Below are positions 9,401-16,261 of a stretch of 38,089 bases of DNA, in pieces. The stretch comes from Marine Group I thaumarchaeote (GTDB lineage: Archaea; Thermoproteota; Nitrososphaeria; Nitrososphaerales; Nitrosopumilaceae). Location of the stretch: contig JACASW010000008.1 in NCBI GenBank assembly GCA_013390785.1, forward strand, positions 1-38,089, in the 5' to 3' direction. A model generated the notes under the pieces. The model had not been told where the DNA came from. It was given only the letters and a program-made list of their open reading frames with translations, and searched no databases. Both the position numbers and the translations under genes were made by a program. Each line of letters begins with the position of its first letter. Within the stretch, counting starts at the first letter, position 1.

Positions 9401-9697
9401 CTATGGCTCACAACTAGTAATCTCGTATAACCTATCCACAATTGCTTTAAGCTCCTCCTCACTTTCAGCTGCTTCAGCCTGTGCTCTCAAATTTGTAAGA
9501 AAGTTTTTTGCAAAGGAATTAAGAGATATTTCACCCAATGTTTGAGATTCTAAACAGGCATCTATTTCTTGAATGTACGCAGATTTATCAAACAAGTTGA
9601 TAGATAGGGGCTGTGTACTGAAAAAATAAGAAGATGCAGTAAATCCTATCACTACAACTGCTATAACAGCAACAGTAAATTTTACGTTTAGACTCAT
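9401..9697 (-). CDS. small membrane-anchored or secreted protein of unknown function
   Basis: This is a 98-residue protein that I do not recognise. Residues 7-26 form one strongly hydrophobic segment (FTVAVIAVVVIGFTASSYFF) after a single lysine, which fits a signal anchor or signal peptide. The rest is acidic and largely helical, with two cysteines (Cys48 and Cys96) that could form a disulfide outside the membrane. It lies 14 bases downstream of proS on the same strand and probably shares its transcript. The ATG start is clear. A similar layout of TM segment plus short helical domain is common among archaeal surface proteins, but no function follows from it. Confidence 0.7.
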   Translation of the reverse strand: MSLNVKFTVAVIAVVVIGFTASSYFFSTQPLSINLFDKSAYIQEIDACLESQTLGEISLNSFAKNFLTNLRAQAEAAESEEELKAIVDRLYEITSCEP

Positions 9698-9711
9698 AGT
9701 ATTTCACTTAT

Positions 9712-11148
9712 TCAGTAGCCACGAGCAAAGAGCACATTTGTAGTGCCTGAATTTTTACAGTAAATACATGTTTCTGCTTTAGTGTTATCAGATGGAATTA
9801 CACGTATATCTGCACCAGTCTCTTCCTTGATCTTATCTTCACAAGTTTGATTACCACACCAAGAACAATCAATCATTTTTCCATTATCTAATTCTTCTTT
9901 GAATTGTTGGTATTCAGACACTTTAACAACTCTTTCATCAAGTATTTTTTTAGCAGTATCAAACATTTCTTTCTGAATATTTTTTAGTTCTGAGGAAATT
10001 TTTTCTGTTAACGAATCCATATTAAGACTAGTTTTTGTTCGATTATGCCTTCTAACTAAAACTACTTGTTTTTTAGCAATGTCTTTTGGTCCAATTTCAA
10101 TTCGTATTGGAATTCCTTTCATTTCCCAATCATTGAACTTGAAACCTGGAGTAAGCTGTTCTCTATCATCAAGATGGACGCGCAGATCAATTTTAGATAA
10201 GTCATCTTTGATTTGATGCGCTTTTTGTATAACACTATCTTTGTCATCATTTGCATAAATTGGAATTATGACAACTTGAATAGGTGCTATTTTCGGTGGT
10301 AAGATCAATCCCTTGTCGTCACCATGTGTCATAATCATACCACCTATCAATCTCCATGAAACACCCCATGATGTTTGCCATGCAAAAGTTTCAGTATTAG
10401 TTTCATTAAGATATTTTACGTCAAATGGTTTGGAAAAATTTTGGCCAAGAAAATGAGAAGTTCCCATTTGAAGTGCTTTACCGTCAGGCATTAATGATTC
10501 AAGCGTATCAGTGTAAACTGCACCGACGAATTTATCGCCCTCACTTTTTTTCCCGGTTATTACGGGAACAGCTAGTTCTTCTTCTATAGTTTTTTTGTAC
10601 AATTCTAAAATATCTGCAACTTCTTTTTCAGCTTCATCCTTAGTTGCATGAACAGTATGGCCTTCCTGCCACAAAAACTCTGAAGTCCTTAGAAATGGTT
10701 TTGTACCTTTAATTTCTGCTCTTAATGCTGTATTCCAAAAATTAATTTTAAGCGGCAAGTCTCTCCAACTTCTTATCCACTTGGAAAAAAGTGAATATGC
10801 AAGGGTTTCAGAAGTAGGACGAAGTGCAAGTCTATCACCAAGCTCTGAATTGCCAGAGTGTGTAACCCAGAAAACTTCAGGGTTGAGTCCTTCAAAATGT
10901 TCTTTTTCTTTAGCAAGCAGTGATTCAGGTATTAGTACTGGCAAAAATCCATTCCTGTGACCAGTTTCTTTCAGTTTGCTATCGAGCGATTCTTTAATTG
11001 ATTCCCAAATAGAGTAGCCATCAGGTCTTAGTACGATTAGTCCCTTGACTGGTGCATAATCTGCAAGTTCTGCCTTGATAATTACTTGTGTATACCATTC
11101 ACTAAAATTGTCGTTTTTTGAAACAGTGATGCCAACTTCTTTGCTCAA
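9712..11148 (-). CDS. proS: prolyl-tRNA synthetase (archaeal/eukaryotic type)
   Basis: ProRS charges tRNA-Pro with proline. This 478-residue class II synthetase has LALRPTSETLAYSLFSKW (motif containing the proline-site TSE), the motif 2 region FLRTSEFLWQEGHTVH, and GGMIMTHGDDKGL in motif 3. There is no bacterial editing insertion. The C-terminal zinc domain (CSWC...C...CIYC) and the final RGY tyrosine are features of the archaeal/eukaryotic type. Translation appears to start at TTG 11148, directly at the family start (residues MSKEVGITVSKNDNFSEWY). The 98-residue membrane protein gene follows on the same strand. Confidence 0.96.
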   Translation of the reverse strand: MSKEVGITVSKNDNFSEWYTQVIIKAELADYAPVKGLIVLRPDGYSIWESIKESLDSKLKETGHRNGFLPVLIPESLLAKEKEHFEGLNPEVFWVTHSGNSELGDRLALRPTSETLAYSLFSKWIRSWRDLPLKINFWNTALRAEIKGTKPFLRTSEFLWQEGHTVHATKDEAEKEVADILELYKKTIEEELAVPVITGKKSEGDKFVGAVYTDTLESLMPDGKALQMGTSHFLGQNFSKPFDVKYLNETNTETFAWQTSWGVSWRLIGGMIMTHGDDKGLILPPKIAPIQVVIIPIYANDDKDSVIQKAHQIKDDLSKIDLRVHLDDREQLTPGFKFNDWEMKGIPIRIEIGPKDIAKKQVVLVRRHNRTKTSLNMDSLTEKISSELKNIQKEMFDTAKKILDERVVKVSEYQQFKEELDNGKMIDCSWCGNQTCEDKIKEETGADIRVIPSDNTKAETCIYCKNSGTTNVLFARGY

Positions 11149-11200
11149 TTAACCATCTACCATTAATCTGTATAATGAGCTTTACTAGTTTGATATTATC

Positions 11201-11440
11201 TTACTTATGACCAAGTCTCTTTGCCTTAACAAATTTCCAAAGTTTTTTTGTCATCTGGCTTGGCGGAATGCTAGCTTTACCAAACACTTGCTCTAATGTT
11301 TCTTTTCTATTTTTGAAGCTTATAGTGTATCCACCAAATGGTTTTTTGGTTTTAGTTTTTTTACTAACAGTTCTTTTTTTCATAGTTCTTTTTTTCACAG
11401 TTCTTCTTTTCACTGTTTTTCGCTTCTTCTTCTTAATCAA
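11201..11440 (-). CDS. lysine-rich basic protein with half a SWIB-like domain
   Basis: This is a 79-residue protein with two parts. Residues 1-33 are almost only Lys, Arg and Thr in a loose VKKRT-type repeat, resembling the basic tails of histone H1 and other DNA- or RNA-binding proteins. Residues about 47-79 (LEQVFGKASIPPSQMTKKLW then KFVKAKRLGHK) resemble the first half of a SWIB/MDM2 domain, in which a 'KKLWEYIK' helix is diagnostic; the second half is absent. The TTG start overlaps the stop of the upstream cysteine-bearing gene as TTGA, implying coupled translation. A nucleoid or RNA role is inferred from composition only. Confidence 0.72.
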   Translation of the reverse strand: MIKKKKRKTVKRRTVKKRTMKKRTVSKKTKTKKPFGGYTISFKNRKETLEQVFGKASIPPSQMTKKLWKFVKAKRLGHK

Positions 11441-11727
11441 TTTAGACTGTCACCTTTACACAAAACCTTACCCGTTACACGACTTTGGAAGTTTGGACAA
11501 ACAAAACATGGTATGAACTGTATATCCTTCTTAAGTACTGGGCAATCAACAAATTCCTGTTTCATTCTCTTTAGCATTTTGGGACTCACACCTTTAATTT
11601 TCAATTTTCCTTTTTCATCCATCATGCCAGAGCTCTTCAGTTCTTCTTTTACTTCTTTTGAAAGCATCTGCCTTTTTTCAACACTTTTTATTTCGACCTC
11701 ATACTTGAACTTGAGTTCATCTGACAT
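11437..11727 (-). CDS. unknown protein with C-terminal cysteine cluster
   Basis: This is a 96-residue protein from the ATG at 11727; a TTG at 11733 would add two residues. The first half is charged and helical (residues such as SVEKRQMLSKEVKEEL). The C-terminal part contains four cysteines in the order CPVLKKD, PCFVCPNF and VLCKGD. That spacing could bind zinc or an iron-sulfur cluster. I do not recognise the family. It is the upstream partner of the Lys-rich SWIB-like gene, with a four-base TTGA overlap, so the two products are probably made together. Confidence 0.7.
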   Translation of the reverse strand: MSDELKFKYEVEIKSVEKRQMLSKEVKEELKSSGMMDEKGKLKIKGVSPKMLKRMKQEFVDCPVLKKDIQFIPCFVCPNFQSRVTGKVLCKGDSLN

Positions 11728-11828
11728 AACCAATCTGCAAATATACCTGATTTAATATTAACTGATGCGATCTACCATTTTCTCTTAAGATTAATATTGT
11801 TTAGAACTAGTGTTAAGTCAGAAAACAG

Positions 11829-12479
11829 TTGCTAGCAATTTTTGATGTTGAGGGAGTTCTTTATGATGCAGAATATCTTCCTCTGTTAGCTGAAAAAGTG
11901 AATAAAGAAAATCAAATCTGGGAAATTACAAAAAAAGGTATAGAGGGAAAGATAGACTGGGTAAATGGACTCAAAGAGCGTGTTCATCTTCTTAGAGGTA
12001 TAGATTATGATACATGTGTTGAAGTTGCAAATTCTTTACCAATAATGACTGGTGCAAAAGAAGCATGCATTGCATTAAAAGATGCTGGCTGGAAAATAAT
12101 GGCAGTTTCTGGTGGCTTTACAATTATCACTGACAGATTAAAAAAAGAGTTAGATCTTGATTTTGTTTATAGTAACGAACTTGTATTCAAAGATGGTAAG
12201 CTTGATGATGTTATCGTAAATGTTGACGCTGATAAGGCAAAAGCAGCTATGATTAAAATCAACGAATGGAATGAGAAAAAAGAAAATATTATAACAGTAG
12301 TGGACGGCGCAAATGATGTAAAGCTTTTTGATATTACTGGTTTCGGGATAGCCTTTCGTGCTCAAGATTTAGTTAAGGATTTAGCTACAGTAACTCTTGA
12401 CGAAAAGGATCTTTCAAAAATCGTCGGTTTGATTAATACGCATTATAACCTAAAACTGGAATTACAAACACCAGTATAG
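11829..12479 (+). CDS. HAD-superfamily phosphatase, phosphoserine phosphatase/ThrH-like
   Basis: This is a 216-residue HAD hydrolase in the SerB clade. Motif I is AIFDVEGVL (Asp6, with Glu8 where most members have the acid-base Asp). Motif II is VSGG (about 94-97), motif III uses the lysine near DKAKA, and motif IV is VVDGANDVKLF. The same DxEG form of motif I occurs in ThrH of Pseudomonas, a phosphoserine/homoserine phosphotransferase. The substrate could therefore be phosphoserine or a related phospho-amino acid. Homoserine dehydrogenase is elsewhere in the window but not linked. The start is TTG. Confidence 0.8.
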   Translation: MLAIFDVEGVLYDAEYLPLLAEKVNKENQIWEITKKGIEGKIDWVNGLKERVHLLRGIDYDTCVEVANSLPIMTGAKEACIALKDAGWKIMAVSGGFTIITDRLKKELDLDFVYSNELVFKDGKLDDVIVNVDADKAKAAMIKINEWNEKKENIITVVDGANDVKLFDITGFGIAFRAQDLVKDLATVTLDEKDLSKIVGLINTHYNLKLELQTPV

Positions 12480-12520
12480 CAAATCTAAATGTTTTAACGG
12501 TACGCATTCAGAAAAATAGA

Positions 12521-13252
12521 ATGGTATTAGAAATCATTCCAATAAAAATCCAAAGAGAAATTGGAATTGATGCTAACTTTGTAGATTTGATTCTAGAATC
12601 ATCAGAAATTAACGATGGTGACATACTAGTTTTTTCCCAGAAAATAGTTTCCAAGAATGAAGGTCGTATGCTAAGTTTATCATCTGTTAATCCTTCACTT
12701 CTTGCTAATGGTATAGCTAGCTCGTATGGTAAGGATCCCAGATTGGTAGAATTGATACTTTCAGAAAGTGAAAGAATAGTAAGAATGGAAAATGGGATAA
12801 TTATAGTTAAAACAAAACATGGATTTGTTTGTGCTAATGCTGGTATTGATGAAAGTAATGTGCAAGATGGTTATGCAACATTGCTACCTAATGATCCAGA
12901 CAAGTCAGCTAGTTTGTTGAAAGAAAGAATTGAACAAAAAACTGGAAAAAATATAGCTGTGATAATCTCTGATACATTTGGTAGGCCATTTAGATTGGGT
13001 CAGACGGATGTCGCAATAGGAATTGCTGGTCTTGAACCCATATTAGATTATAGTGGCAAGCCTGACACATTTGGGAAGATTATGCAAGTGACAGCTATAG
13101 CAGTTGCTGATGAGGTTTGTTCAGCATCAGAACTTGTAATGGGAAAAGTAGAAAAATGCCCAATTGTAATAGTTCGAAATTACAACTTTAGTTCTTCTAA
13201 TGCAAAAATTCAGAAATTATTACGATCAGAACATGATGATTTATTCCGATAA
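12521..13252 (+). CDS. cofE: coenzyme F420-0:L-glutamate ligase
   Basis: CofE adds glutamates to F420-0 in a GTP-dependent reaction, completing the tail of the deazaflavin cofactor F420. The 243-residue sequence has the CofE order: N-terminal GDILVFSQKIVSKNEGR, then KHGFVCANAGIDESNV, ISDTFGRPFRLGQTDVAIGI, and the C-terminal half with ADEVCSASELVMGK. Length matches archaeal stand-alone CofE, without the FbiB nitroreductase-like domain. It starts at ATG 41 bases after the HAD gene on the same strand and may share its transcript. Thaumarchaeota are known to encode F420 synthesis. Confidence 0.93.
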   Translation: MVLEIIPIKIQREIGIDANFVDLILESSEINDGDILVFSQKIVSKNEGRMLSLSSVNPSLLANGIASSYGKDPRLVELILSESERIVRMENGIIIVKTKHGFVCANAGIDESNVQDGYATLLPNDPDKSASLLKERIEQKTGKNIAVIISDTFGRPFRLGQTDVAIGIAGLEPILDYSGKPDTFGKIMQVTAIAVADEVCSASELVMGKVEKCPIVIVRNYNFSSSNAKIQKLLRSEHDDLFR

Positions 13253-13260
13253 TTCCAAAT

Positions 13261-13269
13261 AATTATTAC
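13261..13269 (+). promoter_or_regulatory. putative TATA element of the PHP gene
   Basis: The sequence AATTATTAC is centred about 27 bases before the ATG at 13292, suitable for a leaderless transcript of the PHP-domain gene. Confidence 0.4.
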
Positions 13270-13291
13270 ACTCAAATGAATATGTACTATT

Positions 13292-14206
13292 ATGCCATTA
13301 AAAACTGAGTTACATTGTCATAATGTTTTTTCTAATGGGCATGTTGGCGTGCTAGAACCAATTCATGATTGCAATGTTACAATTCCTAAGCAATTAGAAC
13401 AGGCTCATTTGGCAGGACTTGATGTACTTTTTGTTACCAATCATAACACTATTGATGGATACAGACAGATTCTTGAATATAAAAAAAATCATCAGAAATT
13501 TGATACGTTAAGTGTGTATCCAGCAGAAGAAGTTACAACTGATAATGAATCACATGTACTAGTTTATGGTATTGATCATTCTATCAAACCAGGGCTCTCA
13601 TTACATGAGATATTAGATGAGGTAAAAAAACAGGATGCTGTAACTGTCGCACCACATCCATTTAGCTTAATGGATGCATTGCGTGAGGATTCCACATATT
13701 GTGATCTATTTGAGGTGTTTAACAGTTCTAATGTAGATGTATATTCGAATCTTAGGGCAAAAAAATTTGCAAAGGAAAAATCATTACATCTAGTTGCAGG
13801 CAGTGACTCTCATGTGCAATCTACTCTTGGCAGATCAACTAATCTAATTTATTCTGAGAATAAATTGGATAGTGTTATTGCTGCGATGAAACATCATAAG
13901 ATAACAATCGAAAACATTGGATATATACAACCCAAAGAGGCATTAGAACATATAAGATACAAGATTCAGAACTCGGCTTTTTTCATAGACAAATACACAT
14001 CACAGTTTTATCCACGGGCATTAGGATCTATTAAATTGCTTTACAAATTGTATATGATTAATCCTGAAGGCATGTTTTGGAATATGTTTTACAGAATATC
14101 TATAATTGCACTTAGGAGAATCTCTAAGAAAATAAATTTTGAGGGATATGATCACCGTCTGTTTCGAGAACGTGATTTGGGTACCATAGCAAAAATGATC
14201 TTTTAA
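13292..14206 (+). CDS. PHP-domain metal-dependent phosphoesterase
   Basis: This 304-residue protein carries a PHP phosphoesterase domain in its first 210 residues. The metal-binding motifs are ELHCH (His8, His10), VTNHNT (about His52), AEEV with a following His-Val, APHPFS, and AGSDSH. Such proteins hydrolyse phosphate esters using a trinuclear metal site. The C-terminal 90 residues are basic and aromatic (LYKLYMINPEGMFWNMFYR) and not part of the core domain; they could contact membrane or nucleic acid. The substrate cannot be read from the sequence. Nothing in the neighbourhood fixes its pathway. Confidence 0.85.
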   Translation: MPLKTELHCHNVFSNGHVGVLEPIHDCNVTIPKQLEQAHLAGLDVLFVTNHNTIDGYRQILEYKKNHQKFDTLSVYPAEEVTTDNESHVLVYGIDHSIKPGLSLHEILDEVKKQDAVTVAPHPFSLMDALREDSTYCDLFEVFNSSNVDVYSNLRAKKFAKEKSLHLVAGSDSHVQSTLGRSTNLIYSENKLDSVIAAMKHHKITIENIGYIQPKEALEHIRYKIQNSAFFIDKYTSQFYPRALGSIKLLYKLYMINPEGMFWNMFYRISIIALRRISKKINFEGYDHRLFRERDLGTIAKMIF

Positions 14207-14257
14207 TTTATTATTCGGTAAATATTCATATTAGTTAGTTTTCGTATATAATTTGAT

Positions 14258-14569
14258 TTGGTTATACTAGAACTTCATGGATCTGGCGGTCATATTTTTG
14301 CAGATGTTACCGATGAGCAAGCAAAAAAGGCAGACCTTGGCGTTGGCAAATGTTTTCTCGCTCCGATTGGTAAGCTTGAAGAGCAAAAGATGCAGAAATA
14401 TTTTTGCAAGAAATGCGAGTCTGAGTTTGGTAGCTCACCTAAAATTCAGATAGAAGAAAGCCCCAATGAACCTGTTGCAGATGGATTGATTTTGAAGGAA
14501 AGAGGTCAGTATACATGCGGTAAATGCAGTTCAATAATTGGCGAATATCGTGTATTTGAGCAAGGATAG
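14258..14569 (+). CDS. small zinc-ribbon-like protein of unknown function
   Basis: The 103-residue product has two CxxC pairs, CKKC (Cys50/Cys53) and CGKC (Cys87/Cys90), 33 residues apart, as in a zinc ribbon with a long insertion. The first 45 residues (LHGSGGHIFADVTDEQAKKA) form a separate compact part. The start is TTG at 14258; there is no in-frame ATG close by. I cannot name the family. It ends five bases before the convergent BtuF-like gene. Confidence 0.75.
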   Translation: MVILELHGSGGHIFADVTDEQAKKADLGVGKCFLAPIGKLEEQKMQKYFCKKCESEFGSSPKIQIEESPNEPVADGLILKERGQYTCGKCSSIIGEYRVFEQG

Positions 14570-14574
14570 TAAGA

Positions 14575-15495
14575 CTAGATTTTTACAAACGAATCTTCTG
14601 GTAACTGCAAATCACCAAAAACATCTGGATGAATAATGTTAGCTAGTATTTCAATGCCAGTTATGGTTCGAAGACTTGGTTTACTGAAATACGAATTTGC
14701 ATCAACTGCATAAACATTATTTTTCTTAACAGCTCTCAATTTGTTCCAATCTGTATTCTTGGCAAGCACATTATTGTATTCAGATATTGTTCGCTTGACA
14801 TCAAAGCCACACGGCATCATTACAATAATGTCGGGGTTTGCTTCATTGATCTCTTCTAACTTCATCTTCCTCGATGGCATTTTTTCTGTACTTATCAGAT
14901 TTTCTCCACCAGCAACCTCAATCATCTCTGGGATCCAATGACCCGAAGTAAAAAATGGATTCACCCATTCTATTGCAACCACCTTTGGTCGTTCTTCAAA
15001 CGTTTTGCTCTTTACAAACTCTAGTCTCTTTGATAGTGAGTCAACCAGATTATTACCCTCCTTTTCCTTACCAACCATTTTTGAGATGTCCTTGATACTT
15101 ACCAAAATTTCATCAACATCATGAGGATCCATAGTGTAAACCTCAGGCTTTTTTTCTAATATTTCCATGGCCTTTTTGACATGTTCGGTATGTGCAGAGC
15201 AGACTTCGCAAATGTTCTGGGAAATAATCAAGTCAGGCTTTGCGTTTAGGAGATTTTCTTTGTTTAAATTGTAAATCTCCTTACCGTCAGTCATTAATTG
15301 ACAAATTTTGTCATCAATTTGCTTGCTTGACATTGAAGCTGGATCAAATACAGAGCTAATAACTCGTGGTTTGGATTTAGCGTTATTTGGATAGTTACAT
15401 TCATGTGTTACACCGAAAAGTTTGTCATCTGCACCCAAGCTGTAAATTAATTCAGTTGCACTTGGCAGAAAAGTTACAATTCTTTGTGGTCCCAT
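14575..15495 (-). CDS. BtuF-like corrinoid/iron-chelate binding protein without signal peptide
   Basis: This 306-residue protein belongs to the class III periplasmic-binding fold (BtuF/FhuD, COG0614). Typical features are RIVTFLPSATELIYSLGAD at the N-terminus, KPDLIISQ, the central helix, GHWIPEMIEVAGGENL and NPDIIVMMPCGFD. It begins directly with MGPQRIV, so there is no signal peptide, lipobox or transmembrane helix, and the protein is probably cytoplasmic. A CEVC pair (Cys96/Cys99) lies in the ligand cleft region. Cobalamin or another tetrapyrrole is a reasonable ligand, but the sequence does not settle it. No permease or ATPase is adjacent. It is followed upstream by the ChuX-like gene on the same strand. 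Confidence 0.85.
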   Translation of the reverse strand: MGPQRIVTFLPSATELIYSLGADDKLFGVTHECNYPNNAKSKPRVISSVFDPASMSSKQIDDKICQLMTDGKEIYNLNKENLLNAKPDLIISQNICEVCSAHTEHVKKAMEILEKKPEVYTMDPHDVDEILVSIKDISKMVGKEKEGNNLVDSLSKRLEFVKSKTFEERPKVVAIEWVNPFFTSGHWIPEMIEVAGGENLISTEKMPSRKMKLEEINEANPDIIVMMPCGFDVKRTISEYNNVLAKNTDWNKLRAVKKNNVYAVDANSYFSKPSLRTITGIEILANIIHPDVFGDLQLPEDSFVKI

Positions 15496-15512
15496 AATTT
15501 ACCCATCCACAT

Positions 15513-15953
15513 CTAGGAACTCATTAGTTTTTTGATCTCTATTTTTTGACCGTATTTTTCCAACAAGTCATCATAAAGTTTTTTTCGCTCTATCTTGAGA
15601 TTTTTATTTTCATCATACATTTTTGTAAAGAAACAACCAAGAACTCTTTCATTATTGTCATCGAAAAACCTTACACTGAAACTAATACGCTCCGGTTTTT
15701 CCTCTATCACGAATTCTGCATGTTTTATCATGTAAGGGTTAACATGCATGTGACATGGGCCATCGTTATCTCCTATTGTTATCCATTGATCTTTTTGTTT
15801 TATGTTTAATGAATTACTTCTCATCTCGCTGGTGGCGCCGTTTGATTTTACCACCAACAAAACGTCCTCTACGCTAATTATGTCCGACAAAAGTTCTTTC
15901 AGCATTATATCTTCTAAAAACTTGTTTGTTTTTAATCTGGCTAATATTTCCAT
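15513..15953 (-). CDS. protein resembling ChuX/HutX haem-utilisation family
   Basis: This is a 146-residue protein. Its middle part, with CHMHVNPYMIKHAEFV (67-82) and ERISFSVRFFDDNNERVLG (88-106), follows the ChuX/HutX pattern, in which a 'H-h-h' strand leads to 'a-FV...SfSiqFFD..G', then a helix. In bacteria that fold binds or degrades haem. The match is by pattern only. It sits between a BtuF-like gene (17 bases downstream) and a small unknown gene whose end it overlaps by 13 bases, all on the minus strand. This suggests one operon concerned with a tetrapyrrole or metal ligand. Confidence 0.6.
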   Translation of the reverse strand: MEILARLKTNKFLEDIMLKELLSDIISVEDVLLVVKSNGATSEMRSNSLNIKQKDQWITIGDNDGPCHMHVNPYMIKHAEFVIEEKPERISFSVRFFDDNNERVLGCFFTKMYDENKNLKIERKKLYDDLLEKYGQKIEIKKLMSS

Positions 15954-16261
15954 TCGTCAGAAAAGCCATTCCATAATGGACGAAAAGGTGCTATGTCCTT
16001 CTCTATTTCACCTTGTATCCTATTTGATATTGCAAAATAGAAATTTTCTAATGCATCGACACCACCATCATCAAAGATTTCTTTGCCAACTTCGGTAATT
16101 CGCACTTTTTTTGGTTCTACTTCTGGCGAATCTGGATTTTGTAGGCAGAAAGTATAGAGATCAATCAGTTCCTCTTCTAGCATGAAATCCATGAATTTTG
16201 TATACAAAATAGCAATAAAAATCATGTAAGGTCTAAATTGATCCTCTAATCTCTTTATCAC
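15941..16261 (-). CDS. small helical protein of unknown function
   Basis: This is a protein of about 106 residues if translation starts at GTG 16261, or 94 from ATG 16225. I favour GTG because residues RLEDQFRPYMIFIAILYTKF read as one continuous helix, but this puts the start directly next to the divergent cysteine synthase ATG at 16262. The N-terminal half is hydrophobic and aromatic. The second half is acidic, with a possible winged-helix remnant (KKVRITEVGKEIF). I do not recognise the family. It is the first gene of a three-gene minus-strand group with the ChuX-like and BtuF-like genes, overlapping the next gene by 13 bases. Confidence 0.65.
   Translation of the reverse strand: MIKRLEDQFRPYMIFIAILYTKFMDFMLEEELIDLYTFCLQNPDSPEVEPKKVRITEVGKEIFDDGGVDALENFYFAISNRIQGEIEKDIAPFRPLWNGFSDEWKY

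Noticed and set aside
9251-9430. Plus-strand frame for a 59-residue hydrophobic peptide beginning at ATG 9251
   Set aside because: It begins opposite the egtB start, contains the egtB TATA element, and ends inside the small membrane-protein gene on the other strand. No promoter of its own is visible.
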